From Lota lota (lineage: Eukaryota; Chordata; Actinopteri; Gadiformes; Lotidae), in NCBI GenBank assembly GCA_026745465.1, contig JACYXH010000276.1, positions 129,165 through 193,164 on the forward strand: DNA of 64,000 bases, read 5' to 3'. Shown piece by piece: positions 34,409-64,000 of the stretch; position 1 is the stretch's first letter; every line of letters begins with the position of its first letter. The position numbers were made by a program, and so were the translations under genes. A model generated the notes under the pieces. It searched no databases and had not been told where the DNA came from. It saw nothing but the letters and a program-made list of their open reading frames with translations.

Positions 34409-36643
34409 CTAGGCGTGACTCGAGGGGGGGGAACGACAGAGACAGCCCCCTTCCCCAAGAGACGGACCACCTCCGCTGCCAGAGCCGTGCTCGCGGCTGG
34501 ATCCTGCAGCCTCGTCTCCACCAACCCCATAAAGGGTGGGGGACGGTGCTTGAACTGTATGGGGTGGCCCCACCTCAACGTGTTGTCCAACCACGCGGGT
34601 AAAACGCATCGCTCTCGCCAACGCGCATGGCGCTCGGTGAGAGGGCGAGCATCCAGCTGAGGAACGTTGTCCAGGAATGCTCTGTATTCCTCGGCCCCTA
34701 CCGCCTTCACACTGCGTGTGAACCAAGGGGGGCGTACCTCGAAAGGGAGGGGAGGGAGCCCCTGCGAGCGGGAAAACCGCTGCAGAGAGCGGACCCACAG
34801 CTTGCTCGCTCGCCGTGCCCACGGCTAACAGCTCCGACGTCTTCCCACAGTCATCAGACTGTAGAGCGGAGGTTGGGGGGGCAAAGTCGGGGTCTGGAAG
34901 ACTGTAGCACGAAGCCGCATAGACGGCCTCGTGCGACGAGTCTTCAACCCGCTCATGAAGCGCACGGGGACGCCGCATGGAAGCGGACGACCCCCTGGCT
35001 ATACTACACTGCCTAGCCGCCGCCCCACAGCCACTAGGCTGAGAGGGAGGGAGAGGCTGAGGGGAACAGGAATGCACGACAGGCGCAGGGCGCGGTCGGC
35101 TTAAAGGGCACAGCTCCTTAAAGATGTACTGCCGTTCGGTCGAACGGGCTTTCAATTCTTTATTGGGGAAGGAAAAAGACGTAGGTCGGTCCCACGTGGG
35201 CGCCAGCTTCCGTGCTTTCTGCCCCTTCGCTGCCTGGCGCTGCTGCGGAGGCGGCGTCGGCGTCGGCGCTGGAGGCGGCGGTGTGGCCCGTTGAGGACGT
35301 GGTCGACCCCGCTTCCTGCTGGCCCGACTGCTCCCGCTGGCCTGGTAGGAGGAGCCCGTGAGAATCGGCCCGAACCGGGAACGATTTTCACGGACGGACT
35401 GGAGGTGGGCGAGAACCTCCGCGAACCGAGGTCCAAAGAGTCCGTCCGCGGCCAACGGACCCTGGATAAGGCCCGCCCTTTCTCTGTCAGGGACAGAGGA
35501 GAAGGACAGCCACATGGCTCGATGACCCATGGTCGCCCACGCCATCTGACGTCCGGCAGTAACCGCCACCGGCTGGCAAAGCTGGAGGACAGCGCCGGAG
35601 AATCTAGCGACCTTCTCCACGTCGCTCTGCCCGAACGAATCCTTGCCAACTGTCATGGCCGACAGGGCAGAGGAAAGCAGGGCAATGTTGTTCACGGCCG
35701 CCGCTGCTTGTGAGGCGCAGACAAAGGATCTGTCCCACAAGGCAGCGAGCTGCTTGAGAAGCCGGTCGGGGGGCAGCGGCTTCTCGTTCGGACGCCATCC
35801 GGCGCCCGGACAGAGGAGCGCTGCCAGAGGAGGCTCCAGGCGAGGTATCCCCCTCGCCTGTGTGGCGGACCACCCCTCCACCCTGGTGAAATCGGTGAAC
35901 GCCTTCACCGGGGCCTTAAGGGAGGACGGGTCCACAGCCGCCGCGGTAAGATACCGCTGAACGGGTGGGAACAGAGGGCATATAGTAGGCCGTCTGGTCG
36001 ACGAAGGAGGCCTAAAATAGTCCCCCTGCATGTCGTCCAGTTCCGGGGAGGGCGGCGGCGGAGGTGGCATGGCGATGCCCTTGATGGCCGCTGCCTCGCC
36101 CATGATATCGCCGAACAGGTCGGCGAAACGATGCGGCTTCTCCGGGGGCAAAACCCCTGAAGGCCTTGAGGAAGTCCCCGACGCGGAGTCCACATCGAGG
36201 TCGTAGTCCTCGTCTTCCCCCGGTGTCGCCACGGCGTCGAAGATATCGATGGCGTCCGCTAGCTCCACCGACGGGGAAAAAAACAGGTGCCTCGAGAGGA
36301 GAACCTCTTGAGGTAGGGTGGTACAGGCGGCGCAGGAGCCGGAGCCTGAAAAGGCTGCCATGGCGTGCTCCGCACCGAGGCAACGGAAACACATGACGTG
36401 CCCGTCGTCCGGAGCAAGGATCGCCGGGCAAGAGGAGCAGAGAGGCCCTGAAAAGGGCCGTACCTCCGCAGATGCCGCCGCGCCGCTGCTGCATGAAGTC
36501 ATCATGTTTTGTTGGTACAAATGCTGAAAGAAAAAAAAGAGAACAAACGCAGCTGTGCGCCGCGTTATATACACGGTGCCGTGGGAAGTGTGGGCTGTGC
36601 CCACGTTGATTGGTGCATTGCTGAAATATTTCAGTGCGCGCAC
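34409..36643 (-). pseudogene. DIRS ORF1, gag-like (fossil)
   Basis: A long open frame contains a cysteine-rich N-terminal part (GPLCSSCPAILAP, MCFRCLGAEHA), then an acidic stretch (GEDEDYDLDVDSAS) and a Pro-rich stretch. A conserved region follows with LLKQLAALWDRSFVCASQAA. Similar proteins in fish and amphibian genomes are often misnamed as lamina-associated polypeptides. A second, tiny copy of part of it lies at 7.2-7.4 kb. Translation probably starts near 36508 (MMTSCSSGAAASAE) rather than inside the terminal repeat. Confidence 0.85.
36558..36575 (-). promoter_or_regulatory. TATA-like box in the DIRS terminal repeat
   Basis: The minus strand reads CGGCACCGTGTATATAACG about 60 bases before the first ATG of ORF1. 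The other terminal repeat has the same box in the opposite orientation (about 30993-31005), so each end could fire inward. Promoter activity is an inference. Confidence 0.5.
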
Positions 36644-37040
36644 GGGACAAGCCCATAAGGCGAAGCCTAGACGGCGTAGCCTACATGAAATAGAACTGCA
36701 TTCAGCTACGACCTTCGTTGCGCGTGCCCGCTAGCTTACTCTCCACGAGTAAAGGTTTTGTCTCGCGCTAAATACTTTTGAACTTGAGTAGGTCAGAGTT
36801 CACCTAAACTTATCTAAACTCAGGTGAGAACTCATGTATAATTAACACACTTTTAAGATATTGTCATTTTTAAATATATATAAATGCAAGTGTGGTTAAA
36901 AAAGAATAGCAACAGAATGCATTTTAATTTCAGACGCAGCTCACAAGTGCTATTTTTAGAACAGGCCTGCGGGCGACTCATATGGTCCTTGGGGGCGACC
37001 TGGTGCCCGCGGGCCTGTGTTGGTGACCCCTGGCCTAGGT

Positions 37041-38034
<994 letters not shown>

Positions 38035-38394
38035 GTTTATGTGTACCCGGCATGTAAGAAAATAAACGGGCTGATTGATGTCTGCAGTCTACTGATTCTC
38101 TCCATTCGAGGACGAGGTGACCGGAGGCATGCGTCTGACTGGCTCTGATTAGAAGAAGAAACAAGAAGAAGGGAGACTGGGTGTCGGGGCTTCACAGAGG
38201 TCAGGGCTACTGGGACTAAAGCAAGTGGAAGGACCTGCTGACCTGAGCTGGACGACATGAAAGGCGGGGGATTCCTAATGCTCCCTAATGACTCCCAGAC
38301 CACCACCAGAGTCTGCAGAACGCCATATGTTGGTTTCCCTGTTTCACTTTTTAGTTGCTTACTCACTTTTACCCAAAGAGACTTACAGAGACAG

Positions 38395-39815
38395 ACCATT
38401 AAGGAGCAGGTATAGGGGTTAGATAGTGAGTACAGAGACAGACCATTAAGGAGCAGGTATAGGGGTTAGATAGTGAGTACAGAGAGATAGATCATTAAGG
38501 AGCAGGTATTGGTTTGACAGTGAGTACAGAGACAGGTCATTAAGGAGCAGGTATAGGGGTTGGATAGTGAGTACAGAGGACAGGGTCATTAAGGAGCAGG
38601 TATAGGGGTTAGATAGTGAGGTCATTAAGGACACAGGTAGGGGTTTGACAGTGAGTACAGAGACAGGTCATTAAGGAGCAGGTATAGGGGTTAGATAGTG
38701 AGTACAGACACAGGTAGGGTTTGACAGTGAGTACAGAGACAGGTCATTAAGGAGCAGGTATAGGGGTTAGATAGTGAGTACAGACACTGGTAGGGTTTGA
38801 CAGTGAGTACAGAGACAGGTCATTAAGGAGCAGGTATAGGGGTTAGATAGTGAGTACAGAGATGGATCATTAAGGAGCAGGTATTGGTTTGACAGTGAGT
38901 ACAGAGACAGACCATTAAGGAGCAGGTATAGGGGTTAGATAGTGAGTACAGACACAGGTAGGGGTTTGACAGTGAGTACAGAGACAGGTCATTAAGGAGC
39001 AGGTATAGGGGTTAGATAGTGAGTACAGACACAGGTAGGGGTTTGACAGTGAGTACAGAGACAGGTCATTAAGGAGCAGGTATAGGGGTTAGATAGTGAG
39101 TACAGACACAGGTAGGGGTTTGACAGTGAGTACAGAGACAGGTCATTAAGGAGCAGGTATAGGGGTTAGATAGTGAGTACAGACACAGGTAGGGGTTTGA
39201 CAGTGAGTACAGAGACAGGTCATTAAGGAGCAGGTATAGGGGTTAGATAGTGAGTACAGACACAGGTAGGGGTTTGACAGTGAGTACAGAGACAGGTCAT
39301 TAAGGAGCAGGTATAGGGGTTAGATAGTGAGTACAGACACAGGTAGGGGTTTGACAGTGAGTACAGAGACAGGTCATTAAGGAGCAGGTATAGGGGTTAG
39401 ATAGTGAGTACAGACACAGGTAGGGGTTTGACAGTGAGTACAGAGACAGGTCATTAAGGAGCAGGTATAGGGGTTAGATAGTGAGTACAGACACAGGTAG
39501 GGGTTTGACAGTGAGTACAGAGACAGGCCATTAAGGAGCAGGTATAGGGGTTAGATAGTGAGTACAGACACAGGTAGGGGTTCGACAGTGAAGTACAGAG
39601 ACAGGTCACTAAGGAGCATGTAGGGGTTTGACAGTGAATACAGAGACAGGGCAATAAGGCAGGTACGGGTTGACAGTAAATATAGAGACAGGTCACTAAG
39701 GAGCAGGTAGGGGTTTGACAGTGAATACAGAGACAGGTCAATAAGGAGCAGGTAGGGGTTTAGACAGTAAATACAGAGACAGTTCAATAAGGAGCAGATA
39801 GGGGTTAGAAAGTGA
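38395..39815 (-). repeat. 77-bp-period minisatellite derived from a SINE
   Basis: About eighteen higher-order units, each made of two related sub-units of about 38 bases, differ mostly by whole sub-unit loss. The minus strand reads CCCCTATACCTGCTCCTTAA, then TGACCTGTCTCTGTACTCAC. This is almost the SINE segment CCCGACCTGCTCCTTAATG seen at 26.6 kb and 52.6 kb. The array borders a SINE-like head at 39815-39850 in the same orientation, so it probably arose by amplification inside one SINE copy. The periodic frames across it are not genes. Confidence 0.85.
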
Positions 39816-39852
39816 ATACAGAGTGGAACATCCTAACCACTAGGCTTTCCCC
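39815..39852 (-). repeat. SINE head at the edge of the minisatellite
   Basis: The minus strand reads CCTAGTGGTTAGGATGTTCC. This matches the A-box head of the full SINE at 47698 (GTGTAGTGGTTATGATGTTT). Confidence 0.6.
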
Positions 39853-39855
39853 CTT

Positions 39856-40251
39856 CTTGTCAACTTCTTCATGGGTCCTGGACGAGTGGCATCATCCAAA
39901 GTGGGCTTTTGCCAGTGTCACCGTCCCGACCTGAGGCAATCTGGGCGAGGGAGGAAATGTTTGTCAGGCTCATGTGTGCACCGCTTAGTACGGCATTGCT
40001 ATTAGCGACTAGAGCGAGCGCCTCTGCATCATCTGTTCTGAGCCCATCCCAGTGGAAGCCAGACGATGTCAGTAAGCCAATAGTGCCTACGGATGCACTG
40101 TTTGTGTTGCAGTTCATGAAAACACTAGAGAAGAGTGGCAGGTGAGGTGACAACTTTATTACCTCTAGGGATAAGGGTTAGGAAGCATTCATACAGTGTT
40201 TTCATAGCAGCGGTAGTGTTAAACTGCCGTACGCTCTAACGCATTGCTTCA

Positions 40252-40255
<4 letters not shown>
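39856..40255. other. Stretch with open frames on both strands, unassigned
   Basis: Frames of 94 codons (39869-40153, minus) and 78 codons (39909-40145, plus) overlap. Neither shows a domain I recognise. The minus frame has balanced composition and could be a decayed exon, but nothing confirms it. Confidence 0.35.

Positions 40256-40335
<80 letters not shown>
40256..40335. repeat. (CA)n microsatellite, about 78 bases
   Basis: A pure CA run. Confidence 0.98.
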
Positions 40336-40336
<1 letters not shown>

Positions 40337-42142
40337 GTGTGTCAATCATGCTAGGAGACAACCAGCTGGATGGGAACAGTTAGGCGGGTAAGGTGCCTTG
40401 CTTAATGGCACCTCAACAGTTGGACTGAAATCAACAACCCTATTAGTGACAGACGAGGCCTTTTTATATATTTTTTTATATAAGTGTGAGAGTCTCACTT
40501 TCTCACACTTATTTATCTTGTGGGATCTTGTACTGTTTTGGTGGTTTATTGGTGTTTCTGTTGGTTTCTCTCTCTCTCACTCTATTTCTCTCTCACACTC
40601 TATCTCTGTCTTTCCCTCTCTCTGTGTACTTGTCTATGTCTTGCCTTGGTTGTTGATGATGATGATGATGATGATCTGTCCTTGCGATGGACAGATACAA
40701 AAAACTGTCTGAGTCACGCAGTGTGTTCTTTGTACACAGTCCAGCAGTTTAGCAAGAACTAACTGTCACCTTGATCAACTGATATGAGGTAACACCACAT
40801 GTTTCCACACCACACGTTTCCACCATGCTGGACAAAGAGGTCTCGCAAGTTTTTAAAACTTCGTCTTGAGTTTTTAAAAATACATTTGCATATTATTTTC
40901 ATGCCAGCTGAGAAACGGTTATCACATATCTGTGTTTAATGACTAATGACGCTCCCTCTGCTCATTGCCTATGTACCACCATAACAGTCTGGGAGTGGCA
41001 TGACTAGGGTCTCTAGCAGTAATGTTTGTGTTTCTATAAAGGCCATCAGCATCAACTATTAGCAGTAGAATAAGCAGACAACATGGGTTTGGTTCCTTCA
41101 ATTCTTTTTTTACTGAGCTCTCACATGACCAGGGCAATGTTTGCTGGAAAGAAACATGAAAATGAAATGAAGTCCTCCGATGCTGCTGCTGATGACAGGT
41201 TTGGTGTTTGTTTGGTATAATGAGCAAACACAGCAAAAGCAGAGAGTCTGCTTGTCTTGTGCGATACCGTGCTGTTGTGGTGCTTTATGTGTGTGTGTCT
41301 TGCTGCACATATCTGCCTGTGTTCCAATTGGTCCACTCTTTATAGTGCACTATTTAGGGGGTCACCGTTTTGTTTTGTTCACTGAAAGGTTGGGTGTATA
41401 ATTGTGGTCCCTATAATAGTGCACTGCTTAGTACCCATAATGAACTGTAAAAGAAGTGTACAACTGATTTCTGCACTTTATCCCAGGATGCATAGTGGTT
41501 TTCATTGTCATCAAATTAATTCAATAGAGATGGTGGCCACATACAGCTTGTTTATGCAAACTAATGAGCAGTCACAGGGTGACATCTAACACACGTCTGG
41601 TTTTTTATGCGGCCAATATACGTCATACTGAATTTAGCTTACTGAACTAAATGAGTGTCCGCATTCCCCCCTATTTGTTACCTAAATAGTGTACCGTTCC
41701 CATGGAACACAGCCTGACTGTCGTTGAGACTCTGGGGCTCCAGCGGCATGTCCTCCATGCCGGGTGCTGTCACGACACGACCCAGCACTCCAGGAGGAAT
41801 GCAGCCCGTCCACCCCTCTCTATCTCTCTCTCTCTATCTCACTATCTCTGTCTTTGTCTCGGTCTCTCTCTCTTTTGTTTCTCTCTGTCTCTGTCTCTCT
41901 GTTCTTTGTCTCTCTCTCTCTCGCTCTCTCTCTCTCACGAATCTGTCTTTGTCTCGGTCTCTCTCTCTTTGTTTCTCTCTCTCTCTCTCTCACTCTCATC
42001 TTTCTCTCTCTCTCTCTCGCTACTCTTCACCTGGCCCACTGAACCACTGAACCTCCTCTCATGGTAAACTGTGTTCTTGATGTTGTATATTAATTCACAT
42101 TCAAAGATTAATGGTTTTTTCGCGGTTTGTTGTATTAAACCC
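40336..42142. other. Non-coding stretch with CT-rich repeats
   Basis: It holds short (CT)n and (GAT)n runs near 40560-40675 and a CT-rich block at 41815-42025. No exon is recognised. Confidence 0.5.
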
Positions 42143-42473
42143 TGTAGCATTTGCCAATACTACACGCCACCTAGGTGGCTCCCATAGCTCCAACCTAGGT
42201 GACTTTCCCTCGGGCTCCTCCAAACCAATGACACAGGGTGGTGATGTAGAACCGGTTATTGTTAAGGTTTGAATGAATGAGGCATACAGATGGTGCTCCA
42301 TGCTGCCATGCCTGAGATCTCTTACCAGAGTGTGTGTGTGATGGCTGGTTTTAACCTGTGCACACGACTGCTCAATGTGCCAACAGGTGTGCAGCCTCAC
42401 CCAGCTCCAGACTACCAATCAGTCTGACTCTGCCAGGTGAGGCTGGCTTAAACCGCCGTCATCCACACACCAC
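42143..42473 (-). repeat. Dispersed LTR-like repeat, copy 2
   Basis: This is the reverse-orientation partner of 8707-9033 and shares its whole length and both ends. The two copies are clearly diverged. See the first copy for the reasons to suspect a solo LTR. Confidence 0.6.
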
Positions 42474-45400
42474 TGCTGTACGTCCCACAAACCACCACCT
42501 GCTTAAGGAGACACGCCAAAAACATGGGAAACCATAGTGTCTTTTCCCTTCGTTTTGAGGTAAAAGTCCTCAATTCCACCTTGCGGGGTCTCCTCAGAAT
42601 TTCTAGTACGACGAGGTGAATCGTAAGGCAGTATCTCCTTCCGAGTTAATCTTTGAAAAAAGGAACGCGAGCTAGGTGGAAGCCAGGCCCTGAGGACAAA
42701 GAGTCAGTTTGGGCTCTGTGTGTTTAGACGAGAGCCCGAGCCCTGTCATACTATCTGAATACAAAAGCCATGCGTCTTCTTCTTCCGGCCGTTGTTGTTT
42801 TGTGTTACCGGTGACGTCCAGCTCCTCCTGTCTCTTTGTTTCGTCTGGCGGTCTGAGAAACGCTTGGCTGGGATTTTATAGCCAAGGTCTGTGGATGGCG
42901 TCTCCTGAAGAACTGAGGCCCGGGTGTTAGAACGGTGAGCGTCGTGCCACGTTGTGTTACCTCGACGCTGCATGTACTGTTCTGTTATGGTCAGCAGGCA
43001 CATTTATCTTCAAGGTCAACTGAAAAACAATCCGCTTCTGAATGAATTGACGATTTGAACTTTCCTCTGTCATTTCTGAAAACATTGCATTGTATGTGTG
43101 ACTTTCTGTTCTTTCTTTCTTTCTTTACTTTCTAAAAATAAACCTTTCTTTCTTTCTTTCTTTCCAGCGTGCTAACCACATCGGTCTGTCTTTCAACGCA
43201 CTTGTCTGTCTTTCAGTTTCTTTTCTTTTTGCTTTTCTTTCTTTTAAGAGAGAGACATCAACCACTAGAAAACAGGAAGTGACATAGGTTGGCAGAAGAC
43301 ATAATCGTTAAGTCACAGTGCTGTGCGTTTGTGTGCTTACTCCACCCCTGAAGAAGAATGTGAGTGACACTCAACATTCTCTTCTTCTTTTATCATCCCC
43401 GGGTGTGTAGCTGATCATTTCACAACGTGCTAACTTTCAGATCATTTGAAACAAGGTGGTGTTTTCTCAGTACCATTACGACAATCCTTACCTTGTGTTG
43501 CTGTGCGAGCAGCAAAATACTGCGAGCAGCTGTATGCTGTGCAACACAAGAGCAGCAGTAATTTGGATATTGTTACACCAGTTTTGGTGATTATTATATA
43601 ATTGTACAAATATAATATAGTAGGATCCCGATATAATGGAGTAGAATCAAAGCGTCTTCTTAAATATACAGAAAATATATAAAACAATTCAACACATTTA
43701 ATACAATGAAGACATTTAAACAAGTCAGTTCTCAGACATTTGGGACAGCCCCACAGGAAGCACCTGGGTGGTTCAATTTCTTGAAGTTGAAAAACTATAC
43801 AAACATTAGTCATTTAGTGTACAGTCAGCTATCCATGCACAGAGGGGAATTTCATATATTTGTTAGCATGGACAAAGCTGTTCCATAATCAAGTCAAGTA
43901 CAGTATTACTGAGCAACAGGGGGTGTGGAAAGGGGAGATGCGAGAGGGAAAATCAATAAACCAGCAGAAAGGAAGTGGGAAGGGGGGACGGACCGGGCTG
44001 GAGTCTCTATGGAAACACATCCTGTCAAGGTGAATTGGCCACCTGTGCTGTTTGCACCTTTCCCGTGTGGAGGAAGAAGCTCTGCTGCGTCACCGCACTG
44101 CTAAAGGCCTGAGATGCCCTCAGGGAGTTCATTTAATCATCTTGAAATAGAGCCACTCGCTGTTACGCCCCATACTGTGTAGCCCTATGGGATGCTACTT
44201 ACATTTTAGGTTCTATATCATTCCCATTTTCTGTAACATGTGCAGAATTTATTTTAAATACAATTTTAAATAAAATGTCTGTCATTTCTAGTTTCTATGT
44301 ATACTCTATCTTGAGCAGGGCAATTTAAATAATAATAAAATCAAAATCCCCCAGGATTAATAAAATGATGTGTATCTGGACTGGAGAACAATAGCACAGA
44401 ATAGCATGCAGAGCACATATTAAACCAACCCCTTGTTTATTCCCAGAGTGAAAAGTCCGCAACTACACTAACTTTATTCAGCTATTGCACGTGCTTCTTT
44501 TTGGTGCTGTTTTTGTTCACTGATAATTGCTGCAGTTCCTTTTAGCTTTTGGGGGTGAAGCAGCTTTGCGTCTCATTACCAGTCACCGTAGAGTATTTTA
44601 CACAGCGTGTCCTTTGCTTTCAGTAGCTAATTAGCAGCACGACGCTTGTGTGTTGTGCTGTCTGCTGCAGGGCTTCTCTTTCCTTCGATCTGTTTGTGGG
44701 TTGGTGCAGTTATCTCACAACCACCACGCTAGTGAAGTGTTCTGAGAGAGAGGTAGAGTGAAGTAGACGGATACAGAGAGAGACAAAGAGAGAGAGGTAG
44801 ACCTAAAGGTACAGAGAGAGAGAGAGAGACCTGATAAATGAGGTCACCTTGTTAGGTTGGCGTAGCAGGATTAGCGTCTTACTCCCCTGCTCCATATGTC
44901 TGAGCTGCTGCTGCTACAACTTCATTTATTGGAATCGTTTTTCTAGGCCCCGGTTCCTATACAAATGTATCTTGTAAAGTGGCAGCAATAAGGTCAAGTG
45001 AAACTCACTGTCCAAACTTAAGTGTTGTTCTGTTTGATGTGCTGTGCTTCAACTTAAGTGGAATCCTTTTAAGTTGAACTCAAAACACTCCGTTAAACAT
45101 AAGGGTCATTCTGTTTAGCCGGGCTAAACGCACTCACTTCAACTTGAGTGTGATTCTGTTTCTCAGAGCTTAACGCTAAAACTTGAAAATTCTGGTTCTG
45201 TTTGGACAAAACCTTCCATTTTCCCCTTGGCTCTTGGTGCAGAACGTTAATTAAACAACCTTTAGGACCCATGTCTCTGCTTGGAGAAGGGCAGATCTGG
45301 AGCTCCAGTGGTGTAAAGCCTCCACCCAAAGCCTGTCCGCTCTGCGTGCCAAGTGGACCGCTAACGATCCTGTTCATCCGCAAACGGCTCGGAACAAACG

Positions 45401-45609
45401 CAATTACGGCGCGCAGCTGTTACCATCTGATGCTAACGCCGTCTACCACCAGGAAATTACAGAGCGCCCTATCGTGTTATTATCGATTTGAATTACGATT
45501 AGCAACGGTGCTCCGCGCTGGGGTTTTGGTGCGGAGTGGCTAAATGAGACCCACCTTCTCCCTCTCATCCTCCTCCTCCTCCTCCTCCTGTTTGTGTGCA
45601 TCGTTGCAG
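42474..45609. other. Non-coding region upstream of the first visible sptbn2 exon
   Basis: It holds (CTTT)n at about 43108-43166, GA-rich stretches near 44740-44830, and a decayed repeat of a TTCAACTTAAGTG motif between 44990 and 45210. No sptbn2 start exon could be recognised, so this is probably part of a long first intron. Confidence 0.5.

Positions 45610-64000
<18,391 letters not shown>

Larger units (their letters stand above)
30839..36696 (-). mobile_element. DIRS-type tyrosine-recombinase retrotransposon
   Basis: This 5.86-kb element has inverted terminal repeats of about 170 bases (about 30870-31050 and 36520-36690) and an internal complementary region. Its genes are on the minus strand in DIRS order: ORF1 gag-like, reverse transcriptase/RNase H, and tyrosine recombinase. 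The trinucleotide AAC borders both ends (30836-30838 and 36694-36696), and there is no longer target duplication, as expected of recombinase-mediated insertion. The element looks nearly whole, with perhaps one or two breaks. The near-identity of terminal and internal repeats points to a young insertion. It lies inside the hAT element. Confidence 0.92.
28401..37040 (-). mobile_element. hAT DNA transposon with 8-bp target duplication, split by a DIRS element
   Basis: The element runs from 28409 (CAGGGGTCACCAAC) to 37032 (the matching inverted end GTTGGTGACCCCTG). It is flanked by a perfect 8-bp duplication GCCTAGGT (28401-28408 and 37033-37040), the hAT signature. Without the DIRS insertion it is about 2.77 kb, the normal size for an autonomous hAT. 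The transposase is on the minus strand. The DIRS element entered about 17-20 bases upstream of the transposase start codon, separating it from its 5' region (36697-37032). Perfect target duplications suggest a fairly recent arrival. The transposase has frame breaks, so it is inactive now. Confidence 0.93.

Noticed and set aside
34627-36396. Several open frames on the plus strand opposite the DIRS genes
   Set aside because: They are GC-rich shadows of the minus-strand coding region, with no domain of their own.
42709-42930. First coding exon of sptbn2
   Set aside because: The translation does not resemble the N-terminal beta-spectrin segment, and there is no donor in the right phase.

Overview
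The window is nuclear DNA of a ray-finned fish, most likely a teleost. The evidence is an intron-rich vertebrate gene with GT-AG splicing, a neuronal-type beta-spectrin, fish-type DIRS, hAT, Tc1 and pogo elements, tRNA-derived SINEs, and many long (CA)n, (GA)n and (CT)n tracts. Such a high density of simple repeats would suit a cod-like fish, but that is only a weak inference.

Layout. 1-10.6 kb is gene-poor. It holds a decayed retroviral gag fossil (about 2.1-2.9 kb), an OB-fold/zinc-ribbon exon (6.1-6.8 kb, minus), a scrap of DIRS ORF1 with a 24-bp-stem hairpin (7.2-7.4 kb), an LTR-like repeat (8.7-9.0 kb) and a shrunken pogo element with terminal inverted repeats and TA duplications (9.3-9.8 kb). 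10.6-14.5 kb holds a multi-exon, frame-broken gene copy on plus and one exon of a clearly related gene on minus, from a family I cannot name. 14.75-16.26 kb is a copia-type LTR fossil with a 5-bp target duplication, invaded by a second pogo element that contains an assembly gap. 17.2-17.8 kb is a PRY-SPRY exon (minus). 18.3-19.6 kb is a 41-bp minisatellite. 19.6-24.1 kb holds LTR-like sequence and a broken gamma/epsilon-type endogenous retrovirus on minus, with a tRNA-Pro type primer site. 28.4-37.0 kb is a nested pair: a hAT transposon with perfect 8-bp target duplications carries a nearly whole DIRS tyrosine-recombinase retrotransposon just upstream of its transposase start. 37-45.6 kb is non-coding and repeat-rich, including a 77-bp-period minisatellite that seems to have grown out of a SINE.

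45.6-64 kb is the main host gene: 21 consecutive coding exons of beta-III spectrin (sptbn2) on plus, from the first calponin-homology domain to about half-way through the spectrin repeats. All exon phases fit together (1,287 codons, no stop). The first coding exon(s) lie upstream and were not found; the rest lies beyond the window.

The most unusual signal is inside sptbn2. In at least three introns the tandem repeat next to the 5' splice site includes the end of the exon and the splice donor itself, so each intron carries several decoy donors. In one intron the 42-bp unit is a multiple of three and free of stops, so decoy use would add in-frame 14-residue blocks between spectrin repeats. Another sptbn2 acceptor has a (TG)14 tract in place of a polypyrimidine tract.
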